Positions 52,125 through 62,174 of a DNA stretch of 64,000 bases are shown here, piece after piece. The position numbers were made by a program, and so were the translations under genes. The DNA is from Spirilliplanes yamanashiensis (GTDB lineage Bacteria; Actinomycetota; Actinomycetes; Mycobacteriales; Micromonosporaceae): the NCBI RefSeq assembly GCF_016863475.1, contig NZ_BOOY01000030.1, positions 147,663 through 211,662 on the forward strand. The letters run 5' to 3'. The notes under the pieces were generated by a model. It searched no databases. It had not been told where the DNA came from and was given only the letters and a program-made list of their open reading frames with translations. Within the stretch, counting starts at the first letter, position 1. The number at the start of each line of letters is the position of its first letter.

Positions 52125-53256
52125 CCAGCGGCAGCGGGTCGCTCCACGCCCAGAACGCCTTGGCCTCGCACCCGCGGGCCCACCGCGCCCACCGCCACGG
52201 CGCGATGCCCTGCGCGCGCGCCGCGACCACGTCGAGGGGGTGCACCCACCGCACGCCGGCCCGCACGTCCGGCGACGGCGGGCGCGGGCGGCCGGTCAGG
52301 TCCGCGTACACGACGGCGGGGATGTTGACCCCGGCCCGCGCGCCCGGGTGGTGCCACAGGTGGAAGCGCGGGTTGACCTCCAGCATGAACAGCTTGCCGT
52401 CGGGGGCCCGCTTGAAGTCCACCTTGGCCACCCCGCGCAGGCCGAGGGCGCGCACCACCCGCCGGCCGCACACCAGCACGTCCGGCGTGTCCGTGACGAC
52501 CAGCGCGGTGGTGTGGCCGTACGCCGCGGGCAGGGTGCGGATCTTGCGCCCGGTGAACTCCGCGGCGATCTCGCCCCGGTCGTCGACGTACACGTGGTAG
52601 CTCTCCAGCCGGTCCTCCGGCCCCGTCACGGACGCCTGGAGGATCACCGGGGCCCCGAACGTGGCCAGCCGGTGCCACAGCCGCGCCAGCTCGTCCTCGT
52701 CCCCGACGAGGGTGGCCTTCTGCCGGGTCTGCGCCGCCCGGTGCCAGGCGCGGTCCCGCCGGTGCGGCTTGACGATCAGCGGGTAGCCCAGCGTGGTCAT
52801 GTCGGCCGGCAGGTCGCCGCTGGGCGCGGCGGCGATCCGGGTGGCCGGCACGGGCAGCCCGAGCCGCTCCGCCAGCGGGGCGAACAGGGTCTTGTCGACC
52901 GTCGCCCGCACGCAGGCGGCATCGGCGAGGGCGAGGCGGAACCCGGCGGCCAGCGCGTCGCGGTGCCGGCTGACGAACAGCAGCGCCTCGTCGGACGTGA
53001 ACAGCATCGGCGGCGGCGCCGGCTGGGTGCGCGCCCACCGCAGCAGCCGGTCGACCAGCTCGCCCTCGCCGGCCACCGCCGCCGGGTCGCTCCACTCGAC
53101 GGTGAGCACGGCGGTGGCGTGCCGCGACAGGCGGGCCGCGTCGTGCGCGGGGGCGACGGTGGCGGTGGGCACACCGGCGAGGGCCAGCGAGCGCACCACC
53201 TCGATGAGGTTCACGCCGCCGCCGAGAACGACGGCCGCCGGGGCCCGGTCACCCAT
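52087..53256 (-). CDS. ATP-grasp carboxylate-amine ligase-like protein
   Basis: 389 aa. A preATP-grasp fold (AAVVLGGGVNLIEVVRSLAL) is followed by an ATP-grasp domain: PLIVKPHRRDRAW, VILQASVTGPEDRLESYHVY and the metal/ATP motif KLFMLEVNPRFH near residue 300. These enzymes join a carboxylate to an amine through an acyl phosphate. In a polysaccharide cluster this suggests attachment of an amino acid or peptide to an amino sugar; substrate not known. First of a run 53256... after the phosphoesterase gene on the minus strand (6-bp gap). Confidence 0.82.
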   Translation of the reverse strand: MGDRAPAAVVLGGGVNLIEVVRSLALAGVPTATVAPAHDAARLSRHATAVLTVEWSDPAAVAGEGELVDRLLRWARTQPAPPPMLFTSDEALLFVSRHRDALAAGFRLALADAACVRATVDKTLFAPLAERLGLPVPATRIAAAPSGDLPADMTTLGYPLIVKPHRRDRAWHRAAQTRQKATLVGDEDELARLWHRLATFGAPVILQASVTGPEDRLESYHVYVDDRGEIAAEFTGRKIRTLPAAYGHTTALVVTDTPDVLVCGRRVVRALGLRGVAKVDFKRAPDGKLFMLEVNPRFHLWHHPGARAGVNIPAVVYADLTGRPRPPSPDVRAGVRWVHPLDVVAARAQGIAPWRWARWARGCEAKAFWAWSDPLPLVSAVAARLPGRR

Positions 53257-53262
53257 CGCCGG

Positions 53263-54090
53263 TCACCCGCGGACGGCCCGGGCGGCCCGGGCCGCCCGGA
53301 CGGCGCGGCCGGCGCCGCGGAGCAGGGTGGCGGCGCGCCGGGGAACGGCCCGCCAGGGCCCGGGCGGCACGTGCAGGCAGGCGCGCGGGAGCCCGTGCCG
53401 GCGCAGGGCGGCGACGGCGGCCGGCACGTCGTACGGCTCGGCGAAGAACCGCACCCGGCGCCGGCCGACGTCGAGCAGGGCGAACCGGGCCAGTGGGTCC
53501 CGCTCGGCCTGCCGGGACTGCCCGACGCTGCCCGGGTTGACCAGCGTCAGGTCGTCCGGCGGCAGCGCGACCGGGTCGCCCGGCGGGGCGGGCACGGTGC
53601 CGGTGGCGGCGCCGAACAGCCACGGCCGGTGGGTGTGCCCGAGCACCAGCGTCCCGGTGGGCGTGCCGGTGCGGCGCAGCTCCGCGAGTTCGCGGCGCGC
53701 CTGCGCGGGCTCCCGGACGTACGTGGTGGGGTCCGCCGGGGCGCCGTGCGCGAGGGTCAGGCCGGGCAGCTGGACGACGCGCGGCAGCGCGGCGAGGTAG
53801 GCGCGGGCGTCCGGGCTCAGCGCCGCGCGGGTCCACGGTGTCGTCTCGCGGGCCAGCCGGCCGGCGCGCCCCGGGTCGAGCCGGCCCAGCACGAGCAGTT
53901 CATGGTTGCCCGCCACGCAGTGCGCGTCGCGCTCGGCGATCAGCGCGACGCACTCGTCCGGCTGGGCGCCGTAGCCGACGACGTCGCCGGCGCAGAGCAG
54001 CGCGTCCACGCCGGCCGCGGTGAGCCGGTCGAGGGCGGTGCGCAGCGCGTAGGCGTTGGCGTGGACGTCGGCGATGATCCCGTACCGCAT
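53263..54090 (-). CDS. Metallophosphoesterase (calcineurin-like)
   Basis: 275 aa. All metal motifs are visible: IADVHANAYAL (DxH), CAGDVVGYG (GDxxGYG), VAGNHE (GNHE), LAHGAP and LVLGHTHRPW (GHTH). A C-terminal Arg/Ala-rich extension of about 50 residues may bind membrane or nucleic acid. It might remove a phosphate in EPS assembly or undecaprenyl recycling; the substrate is unknown. Located between two cluster 2 genes on the same strand. Confidence 0.88.
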   Translation of the reverse strand: MRYGIIADVHANAYALRTALDRLTAAGVDALLCAGDVVGYGAQPDECVALIAERDAHCVAGNHELLVLGRLDPGRAGRLARETTPWTRAALSPDARAYLAALPRVVQLPGLTLAHGAPADPTTYVREPAQARRELAELRRTGTPTGTLVLGHTHRPWLFGAATGTVPAPPGDPVALPPDDLTLVNPGSVGQSRQAERDPLARFALLDVGRRRVRFFAEPYDVPAAVAALRRHGLPRACLHVPPGPWRAVPRRAATLLRGAGRAVRAARAARAVRG

Positions 54091-54105
54091 GGCCGTGTCC
54101 CGTCG

Positions 54106-55140
54106 TCAGGCGTAGCGGCGGTAGAGGAGCTCGCCCAGCACGCGGGGCACGACCTGCGGCCCGTGCCGGATGATCGAGCGGACGCCGGGGTGCATGCCGC
54201 CGCGGCCGGCGGCGGGCGGGTCCTCGGCGATCAGGTGGTACGTCAGTTCGCGCACGTCGGTGCCCCACCGCGCCTTGAACTCCCACAGCCCCCGGTCCTC
54301 GACGTCGGTCCGGCCGAAGTCGAGGGTCCGGCAGCCGCGCTCGCGCGCCCAGCGGATGGCCTGCCAGAACAGCATGTGGTTCGGGCGGACCTCCCAGTGC
54401 CGCTCGTCGGACGCACCGTACTTGTAGACGCAGGTGCCGGCGGAGGTGAGGAACACGGCGGCCGCCACCGGCGCACCGTCGTGCTCGGCGATCAGCACGG
54501 CGCCGTGCCCCGGTTGCAGCACGTGCCGCCAGAGCGCGCGGAAGTAGCGCAGCGGCTGCACGGCGACGCCCAGCCGGCGCCGGGTGCGGGTGTGCAGCCG
54601 GTAGAACACGCCGGTGAGGTCCTGCTCCGCGGTGCCGATGCGGACCGTCACCCCGGCCCGCTCGGCGCGGCGGATGTTGCGGCGCACCTGGTTGGCGTGC
54701 AGGCGGGCGAAGATCTCCCGCTCGCTGCCGGTCAGCGGCAGCTCGTGCGTGAGGTACGTGCCGTTCGGATGCACGGCCGGTCCGGACAGCTCGCCGCGCA
54801 CCTCGAGCCGGCTGATGCCGGCCGCCCGGCGGGCGGCGTCGAGCTGCTGCGCCAGCGCCGCGCCGGGTGCGCCGGTGACCAGCGGCGGGCAGGTGTCGGT
54901 GAACGGCAGCGACACCCACCTGGGCGGTTCGCGGCGGCGCCGCACCTCGATCACGGGCAGGCCGGCCACGATGGCGCCGTCGGGCCGGTCGACGGTGAGG
55001 GCGAACGCGCGGAAGCCGTAGCAGGCGGCGATCGCAGCGGCCCAGGACGGGTGGTGGAACGGCAGCGCGGCGGGGTGACCGGCCACGAAGGACGACCACC
55101 GCGGGTCCTGCAGGGAGCGGGCGGCTGCCTGGACGCTCAT
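54106..55140 (-). CDS. FemAB-family transferase of EPS cluster 2
   Basis: 344 aa with two GNAT-like halves. HPSWAAAIAACYGFRAFAL opens the protein, QVRRNIRRAERAGVTVRIG (about 155-173) is the FemX-type motif, and YKYGASDERHWEVRPNHMLF with LDFGRTDVEDRGLWEFKARWG is the conserved C-terminal core. Similar to the FemAB proteins found in EPS/PEP-CTERM clusters, which probably aminoacylate polysaccharide. GAGGGGG precedes the ATG at 55140. Divergent from the DegT gene across a palindrome. Confidence 0.87.
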   Translation of the reverse strand: MSVQAAARSLQDPRWSSFVAGHPAALPFHHPSWAAAIAACYGFRAFALTVDRPDGAIVAGLPVIEVRRRREPPRWVSLPFTDTCPPLVTGAPGAALAQQLDAARRAAGISRLEVRGELSGPAVHPNGTYLTHELPLTGSEREIFARLHANQVRRNIRRAERAGVTVRIGTAEQDLTGVFYRLHTRTRRRLGVAVQPLRYFRALWRHVLQPGHGAVLIAEHDGAPVAAAVFLTSAGTCVYKYGASDERHWEVRPNHMLFWQAIRWARERGCRTLDFGRTDVEDRGLWEFKARWGTDVRELTYHLIAEDPPAAGRGGMHPGVRSIIRHGPQVVPRVLGELLYRRYA

Positions 55141-55229
55141 GCGTTCCCCCTCGGGCCACGATGTCGCGCGCCGGTGCTCGACGCCGTCGCTGGCAGCGTC
55201 GGGCGCGCGTGCGGCCGTTGCCAGGCACG

Positions 55230-55244
55230 TTCCGCCCAGCGGAA
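55230..55244. promoter_or_regulatory. Perfect palindromic operator before the DegT and FemAB genes
   Basis: TTCCGC-CCA-GCGGAA is a perfect 6-bp inverted repeat with a 3-nt centre in the 180-bp gap between divergent genes. A half-site TTCCGCC follows at 55252. This is the best copy of the motif also present at 43169 and 50792. Confidence 0.6.
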
Positions 55245-55320
55245 GCACCGCTTCCGCCGGGGCCGGGCCGTCATCGATCATCGGAACCCGGACGACACGA
55301 TGGCGCGACGTGCGGGGGCG

Positions 55321-56424
55321 ATGGCGTTGGACATTCCGCTGGTGGATCTCCGGTCGGCGCACGCCGAGATCGCCGCCGAGGTGGCGGCCGGCTTCGACCG
55401 CGTCATGTCCGACGCGGTGTACGTGGGCGGGGCGGAGGTCCGCGCCTTCGAGCGGGAGTACGCGCGGTTCTGCGGCGCGCCGCACTGCGTCGGCGTCGGC
55501 AACGGCACCGACGCCCTGGAACTGGCGCTCCGGGCGCTCGGCGTGGGGCCCGGGCGTGAGGTGATCCTGCCGGCGAACACCTTCATCGCCACCGCCGAGG
55601 CCGTCGCCCGCAGCGGCGCCCGGCCGGTGCTGGTGGACTGCGACCCGGCCACCCACCTGATCGACACCGACGCCGCCCTCGCCGCCGTCACGCCCGCCAC
55701 CGCGGCCGTCGTGCCGGTGCACCTGTACGGCCAGCCGGCCGCGGTGGAGCGGCTCGTCCCGGCCGGCGTGCCGATCGTCGAGGACGCCGCCCAGTCGCAC
55801 GGGGCCACCCGGTTCGGGCGCCAGGCCGGCGCGTCCGGCGTCGCCACGACCAGCTTCTACCCCGGCAAGAACCTGGGCGCCTACGGCGACGCCGGCGCGG
55901 TCGTGACCGCCGACCCGGAGGTGGCCGACCGCGTCCGCGTCATGGCCAGCCACGGCAGCCGCACCCCGTACGTGCACGAGGTCGCCGGGTGCAACAGCCG
56001 GCTCGACGCCCTCCAGGCGGTGGTGCTGCGGACCAAGCTCACCCGGCTGCGCAGCTGGAACCTGGCCCGGCAGGCCGCCGCCGCCCGCTACGACGCGCTG
56101 CTGGACGGGCTCGGCGTGCGCCGCCCCACCGTCGCGCCGGGCAACACCCACGTCTGGCACCTGTACGTGGTGCGCGTCCCGGGCGGGCGCCGCGACCACG
56201 TCCGCCGCCGGCTGCTGTCGGCGGGCATCGCCACCGGCATCCACTACCCGGTGCCGGTGCACCTGACGCCGGCGTTCGCCGGCCTGGGCCACCGGCGGGG
56301 CGCCTTCCCGCACGCCGAGGCGGCGGCCGCGGAGATCCTGTCGCTGCCGATGCACCCGCACCTCACCGCCGGTCAGCAGGAAGACGTCGTCAAGGCGCTG
56401 GCCGCCGCGCTCGCGGACGCCTGA
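55321..56424 (+). CDS. DegT/DnrJ/EryC1 sugar aminotransferase
   Basis: 367 aa PLP enzyme. IPLVDLRSAHAEIAAEV opens the protein, FCGAPHCVGVGNGTDALEL binds the cofactor phosphate, VEDAAQSHGATRFG holds the Asp contacting the pyridine, and SFYPGKNLGAYGD contains the PLP Lys183. It puts an amino group on a keto-sugar nucleotide, giving the amino sugar that a ligase or FemAB could acylate. ATG at 55321 preferred; an in-frame ATG at 55300 would add seven residues. Confidence 0.93.
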   Translation: MALDIPLVDLRSAHAEIAAEVAAGFDRVMSDAVYVGGAEVRAFEREYARFCGAPHCVGVGNGTDALELALRALGVGPGREVILPANTFIATAEAVARSGARPVLVDCDPATHLIDTDAALAAVTPATAAVVPVHLYGQPAAVERLVPAGVPIVEDAAQSHGATRFGRQAGASGVATTSFYPGKNLGAYGDAGAVVTADPEVADRVRVMASHGSRTPYVHEVAGCNSRLDALQAVVLRTKLTRLRSWNLARQAAAARYDALLDGLGVRRPTVAPGNTHVWHLYVVRVPGGRRDHVRRRLLSAGIATGIHYPVPVHLTPAFAGLGHRRGAFPHAEAAAAEILSLPMHPHLTAGQQEDVVKALAAALADA

Positions 56425-56434
56425 GCCCGCGCCG

Positions 56435-57265
56435 TCAGCCCTGCGGCCGCTCCTTCGGCGGCGCCAGGTTCAGCCGCCGGCGCCCGTCGATCGTCAGCTG
56501 GTTGTGCCCGGCGCCGATCTGCAGGTCGCGGGTGAGGGTGCGCCCGGCCACGACGAGCGGCGGCTGCACCATCCGCAGGTCGGTCCCGCCGCTGACGCAC
56601 ACCTCGAGCGCGGCCACGATGCGCCCGCCGATGTCGAAGACCGGCACCGCCACCAGGGACGTGTACAGGTCGTACTCGTGCCGGCACACCGCCACCCGGG
56701 TCAGCCGGGTCACCGCCAGGGCGTGCCGGAGATCGGCGGGCGACGTGCACGTGTACGGCGTGTACGCGGGCAACCCCTGGCCCACCAGCGCGGAGACCAC
56801 GGCCGCCGGCGCGAACGCCAGCAGCACCCGCCCCATGGCGGTCGCGTGCAGGGGCAGCCTGCCGGACTCCAGCCCGATCGCGACCGGCCCGTCCCCCGGC
56901 AGCTTCTCCAGGTAGTTGAGCCGCAGGTTCTCCAGCATCCCCAGCCGCACGGCGCACCGCCCGGTCGCCGCGGCCAGGTCGTCCATGACCCGCCGGGCCC
57001 GGTCGTGGAAACTGGGCGGCACCTGCCGGGCGTACCCGGCGATGCTGCGCAGCTCCCCACCCACCCGGAAGAATCCGTCGGTCGGCCGTTCGAGCATGCC
57101 GCACGACACCAGTTCATTGGTCAGCCGGTGCGCCGTGGAGACCGGCATTCCGGTCAGGCGGGCGAGCTCGGTCAGCGAGAACGCGCCACCGTGTCCGAAT
57201 GCCGAGAGAATCGCGATGACCTTGCTCGTCACCGACCGACCCGAATCCGCGGAGTTCCCAGCCAT
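56435..57265 (-). CDS. IclR-family transcriptional regulator
   Basis: 276 aa. The N-terminal winged helix (SVTSKVIAILSAFGHGGAF, then TELARLTGMPVSTAHRLTNE) binds DNA, and the C-terminal GAF-like effector domain has LGMLENLRLNYLEKLPGDGP, HATAMGRVLLAFAP and VAVPVFDIGGRIVAALEV. It lies convergently, 10 bp after the DegT gene, at the edge of EPS cluster 2. It is the only regulator in the cluster, so it is the prime candidate for the TTCCGC palindromes. Two other palindromes lie in its own promoter. Confidence 0.9.
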   Translation of the reverse strand: MAGNSADSGRSVTSKVIAILSAFGHGGAFSLTELARLTGMPVSTAHRLTNELVSCGMLERPTDGFFRVGGELRSIAGYARQVPPSFHDRARRVMDDLAAATGRCAVRLGMLENLRLNYLEKLPGDGPVAIGLESGRLPLHATAMGRVLLAFAPAAVVSALVGQGLPAYTPYTCTSPADLRHALAVTRLTRVAVCRHEYDLYTSLVAVPVFDIGGRIVAALEVCVSGGTDLRMVQPPLVVAGRTLTRDLQIGAGHNQLTIDGRRRLNLAPPKERPQG

Positions 57266-57284
57266 GCCCGGCCCCCTCTACGCG

Positions 57285-57316
57285 TCACCGTGCGGTGACA
57301 CACAGACAAGTTTGTC
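57285..57316. promoter_or_regulatory. Two palindromes in the iclR-type gene promoter
   Basis: TCACCG-TG-CGGTGA (57285-57298) and GACAA-GT-TTGTC (57305-57316) are both perfect and lie 20-50 bp upstream of the IclR-type start. Either could be an autoregulatory site. They differ from the TTCCGC motif of the EPS promoters. Confidence 0.45.
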
Positions 57317-57379
57317 CCCGGGCAAGCGTCGCCGGATCGGACGGAGCGCCGGATATCTCGTCGCGAAACCCCAGGGATC

Positions 57380-57811
57380 ATGAAATCCGGCACAACAGGC
57401 AGAGCACTGTCACCGTGCGACTATCCGCATAAAGCGCGCCCGGCCGGCATGCTGTCGTTCGCCCGGACGGCCGAGGACCGCGACGCGTTCCAGCGGCGCG
57501 CCCAGGACCTGGCCGGTCTCGTCATCGCCCGGGTCGGCTACGCCACCATCGACTACGAACGACACGAGCGGGCGCCCGGCCATCGGGGGCCCCGTCGCAT
57601 CGTCGGCGAGGCCGAGTGGACGCGGCCGCCCTGGCGCCACGACGCCTTCGACGCCGTCGACTACGGCGCGGGCGACCCGATCCACGTCGTGCTCGGCGAC
57701 GCGGATCCGGCGGGGACGACCCTGAGATATTCGGCGGACACCGTCGCCGTGGTGTTCCCGCCGGACGAACCGCCCGGCTGGGCGCGGCCCGGAGCGGCCC
57801 CCGGCCGGTGA
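57380..57811 (+). CDS. Hypothetical protein, 143 aa
   Basis: 143 aa from the ATG at 57380, or 120 aa from the ATG at 57449, which better fits a compact domain (MLSFARTAEDRDAFQRRAQD). The middle has VIARVGYATIDYERHERAP, VDYGAGDPIHVVLG and YSADTVAVVFPPDEPPGW, suggesting a small alpha/beta protein. No signal or TM. It is divergent from the IclR-type gene, and its stop directly abuts the convergent permease stop. I do not recognise the family. Confidence 0.6.
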   Translation: MKSGTTGRALSPCDYPHKARPAGMLSFARTAEDRDAFQRRAQDLAGLVIARVGYATIDYERHERAPGHRGPRRIVGEAEWTRPPWRHDAFDAVDYGAGDPIHVVLGDADPAGTTLRYSADTVAVVFPPDEPPGWARPGAAPGR

Positions 57812-58551
57812 TCAGGCGCGGCGGAACGCCCGGACGGCCAGCGGCACGAACACCACCATGAGGGCGGCGAGCCAGGCGAGCGACTGCAGGGCCGGTGCGG
57901 CCGGCGACGGTCCGCCCACGGTGAGGCCGCGGACCGCGTCGACGACCAGGGTGACCGGGTTGACCTCGGCGAAGGCGCGGACCGGGCCCGGCATCGTGGC
58001 GGTCGGGACGAACGCCGAGGAGGCGAACGTCAGCGGGAACACCCAGATGAACCCGGCCGACTGCGCCGTCTCGGGGTTGCGCACCGACAGGCCGACCCAC
58101 GCGCTGATCCAGGAGAACACGTACGAGAAGCCCAGCACGAGCAGGAACGCGGCGGCGAGCTGCCAGGCGGGCTGGGACGGGCGGAAGCCCACCAGCAGGC
58201 CGACGGCCGTCATGATGATCAGCGTGAAGACGTTCATGACCAGGTCGGCGGCGGTGCGGCCGACGAGGACCGCCGAGCGCGCCATCGGCAGGGAGCGCAG
58301 CCGGTCCACCACCCCGGCGCGCAGGTCCTCCGTCAGGCCCAGGCCGGTGACGAGGGCGCCGAAGATGGCGGTCTGCACGATGATGCCGGGCATGAGGAAG
58401 TTGACGTAGGAGACCGGACCGGTGTCGATGGCGCCGCCGAAGACGTAGCGGAACAGCAGCGGGCCGCCATCACCTGGCTGTCGAGCAGCACCGCGCCGCG
58501 GGAGAGCCGCCGGCGCCCGGCGCGGGTGCGGATGCCGACGCGGGCGGTCAC
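57812..58551 (-). pseudogene. Broken DrrB-type ABC-2 permease
   Basis: The C-terminal 200 codons are well conserved (FRYVFGGAIDTGPVSYVNFL, then MPGIIVQTAIFGALVTGLG, and later TM helices), but they have no start of their own in the normal place. The natural GTG at 58551 overlaps the ATPase stop (GTGA) and encodes 28 residues ending LLDSQVM. It then runs into the wrong frame near 58465. The stretch of some 30 residues that normally holds TM1 is missing. So an internal deletion plus frameshift has broken the gene; the exporter is probably dead unless the 193-aa form from the ATG at 58393 works. Confidence 0.65.
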
Positions 58552-59552
58552 CGCGACTCCTCGGCGGGAACCGCGGCGCCAGCGTCGTCGGTGGCGGCCG
58601 TGGTGTCGGTGGCGGTGTGGCCGGTCAGGGACAGGAACACGTCGTCGAGGCTGGGCTGGGTGAGCTGGATGGCGGCCACCCGCAGGCCGCGGGCGTCGAG
58701 CCGGCGCAGGGCCTCGGGCGCGGCGTCGGGGCGGGACACCCGCACGGTCAGCTCCCCGGCGGGGCGGTCCGCGGCGACGCCGGTGCCGGCGGCGGCGAGG
58801 TCGGACAGCAGCGGCCCGGCGGCGTCCAGCGCGGCCGGCTCGTGCAGCCGGATGCGCAGCACGTCGGTGCCGATGCCCGCCTTCAGCTCGGCCGGGGTGC
58901 CCTCGGCGATGACCCGGCCGGCGTCGATGACGGCGATGCGCTGGGCGAGCCGGTCGGCCTCCTCCAGGTACTGCGTGGTGAGCAGGACGGTGGTGCCGGC
59001 GTCGCGGAGCTCGTCGAGGATCGCCCACAGCTCCTGCCGCGACCGCGGGTCCAGCCCGGTGGTCGGCTCGTCGAGCAGCAGGACGGCCGGCCGCCCGGTG
59101 AGGCTGGCCGCGAGGTCGAGCCGCCGCCGCATGCCACCGGAGTAGGTGCCGACGCGCCGGCGCGCCGCGTCCGTCAGCTCGAAACGCTCGAGGACGTCGC
59201 GCGCCCGGCGGCGCGCCTCGGCGACCGGCAGCCGGTACAGCCGGCCGACCATCTCCAGGTTCTCCTGCCCGGTCAGCTCCTCGTCGACCGCGGCGAACTG
59301 CCCGGCGAGGCCGATCGACAGGCGCACGGCGAGCGGGTCGCGCACGACGTCGTGCCCCATCACCCGGGCGGCGCCGCGGTCCGGCCGCAACAGCGTCGCC
59401 AGCACCCGCACCAGGGTGGTCTTGCCGGCGCCGTTCGGCCCGAGCAGCCCGAACAGGCTCCCGGCGGCCACCCGCAGGTGCAGGCCGTCGAGGGCGGTCA
59501 CCGTGCCGGAGGACACCGCGAGGTCGTCGGCCTCCACGGCGGGCCCGGTCAC
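58548..59552 (-). CDS. DrrA-type ABC exporter ATP-binding protein
   Basis: 334 aa. Walker A GPNGAGKTT (about 39-47), signature YSGGMRRRLDLAASL, Walker B VLLLDEPTTGLD and the post-signature TTQYLEEADRLAQRIAVID are intact. The C-terminal extension (about 215-334) is typical of daunorubicin-resistance-type ATPases. It would energise drug or lipid export with an ABC-2 permease, but the adjacent permease gene is broken. The GTG of that gene overlaps this stop. Confidence 0.92.
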   Translation of the reverse strand: MTGPAVEADDLAVSSGTVTALDGLHLRVAAGSLFGLLGPNGAGKTTLVRVLATLLRPDRGAARVMGHDVVRDPLAVRLSIGLAGQFAAVDEELTGQENLEMVGRLYRLPVAEARRRARDVLERFELTDAARRRVGTYSGGMRRRLDLAASLTGRPAVLLLDEPTTGLDPRSRQELWAILDELRDAGTTVLLTTQYLEEADRLAQRIAVIDAGRVIAEGTPAELKAGIGTDVLRIRLHEPAALDAAGPLLSDLAAAGTGVAADRPAGELTVRVSRPDAAPEALRRLDARGLRVAAIQLTQPSLDDVFLSLTGHTATDTTAATDDAGAAVPAEESR

Positions 59553-60256
59553 GGGGCGGCCGGGGCGGTCCCGTCCGCCGGCACGGCCAGGCGGATGGTG
59601 AAGGCCGCGCCCGTGTCGGACGGGGCACGCCGCACCGGCGCCAGGATGAGGCGATCCATCGAGGGCGCGAGGGCCATGGCCGACAGCGCGCGGCCGGCGT
59701 TCAGCCAGCCCGCCGGGGTGTCATCGATCGGCTCGACCAGCGCGTCGCCGGTGCGGGTGCCGGGGACGCTCAGGCGGGCGCCGATGGTCGTGGCGATCCG
59801 CTGCAACGATGCCCACACCGGACCGGGGACCGTCGCCCGCCCGGGTAGCGCCGCCGGGTGCGTGTGCAGCGAGACCGCGCGGTGGGCACGGACGGCGGCG
59901 GGGGTGGCCACGCCGAATCCGGTGATGCGCAGGGAGGCGATCAGGTCGGGCCGGGTGGCGTCCGGGAAGAGGTCGAGCGCGACCTCGGCGCCCGTGCCGG
60001 CGAGCACCGTCAGGGCATGCTGCAGGCCGGAGCCGCAGTCGACGACGTCCTGGGCGAAGCGGGACGTGCCGGCCGCCCGGCCGCGGGTGACGAGGGACAG
60101 GACCGCCGTGTCACCGGCCAGCTGCCAGCACCACGGGCGCGCGCCGCCCACCACGGGCGCCTTGGCCGCGGCGGCGGCCGCGCGCGCCAGGCACTGCTCG
60201 GCGCGGGCGTGCCGGGCACTGGCCGCCCGGTCGGGGAAAACGATCGTGGACATCAT
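59549..60256 (-). CDS. Nitroreductase-like protein, possibly Acg type
   Basis: 235 aa. LARAAAAAAKAPVVGGARPW and the following WQLAGDTAVLSL strand recall the first half of the Acg (Rv2032-like) nitroreductase family of the mycobacterial dormancy regulon, and CGSGLQHALTVLAGTGAEVA is the matching GxAxxN-like helix. It is about 100 residues shorter than Acg and no complete FMN site is visible, so it may bind flavin differently or not at all. The stop overlaps the DrrA-type start. It lies next to a DosS-like kinase, and a perfect palindrome stands in its promoter. Confidence 0.6.
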   Translation of the reverse strand: MMSTIVFPDRAASARHARAEQCLARAAAAAAKAPVVGGARPWCWQLAGDTAVLSLVTRGRAAGTSRFAQDVVDCGSGLQHALTVLAGTGAEVALDLFPDATRPDLIASLRITGFGVATPAAVRAHRAVSLHTHPAALPGRATVPGPVWASLQRIATTIGARLSVPGTRTGDALVEPIDDTPAGWLNAGRALSAMALAPSMDRLILAPVRRAPSDTGAAFTIRLAVPADGTAPAAP

Positions 60257-60289
60257 CCGACTGTCGCGCGCGGCCGCCGCCCCGGCGTA

Positions 60290-60303
60290 GGGCCGATCGG
60301 CCC
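60290..60303. promoter_or_regulatory. 14-bp perfect palindrome, candidate DevR/DosR-type box
   Basis: GGGCCGATCGGCCC lies 34 bp upstream of the Acg-like start and just downstream of the DosS-like kinase gene. GGGnC...GnCCC palindromes are the core of actinobacterial DevR/OsdR sites. A related but imperfect site lies at 63748. Confidence 0.4.
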
Positions 60304-60335
60304 GACCTGGCCGTGACCTCGGTGGCCGCTGGCCG

Positions 60336-62048
<1,713 letters not shown>

Positions 62049-62174
62049 CTACGCACGTTCGCCGCCGAGGAGAACCGCCCGCGGCGGCGGAGGTCCCCGC
62101 GGGTCGGGCAATTCGCCTCTGCCGCCGCCTGACCGGCAGGCGTGTGCTCGGTGCAGATGACTCGAGGAGGTGTC

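Noticed and set aside
52240..55320. A long plus-strand extension in front of the DegT aminotransferase
   Set aside because: The part before 55300 is antisense to the ATP-grasp, phosphoesterase and FemAB genes and shows no domain; the aminotransferase starts at 55321.
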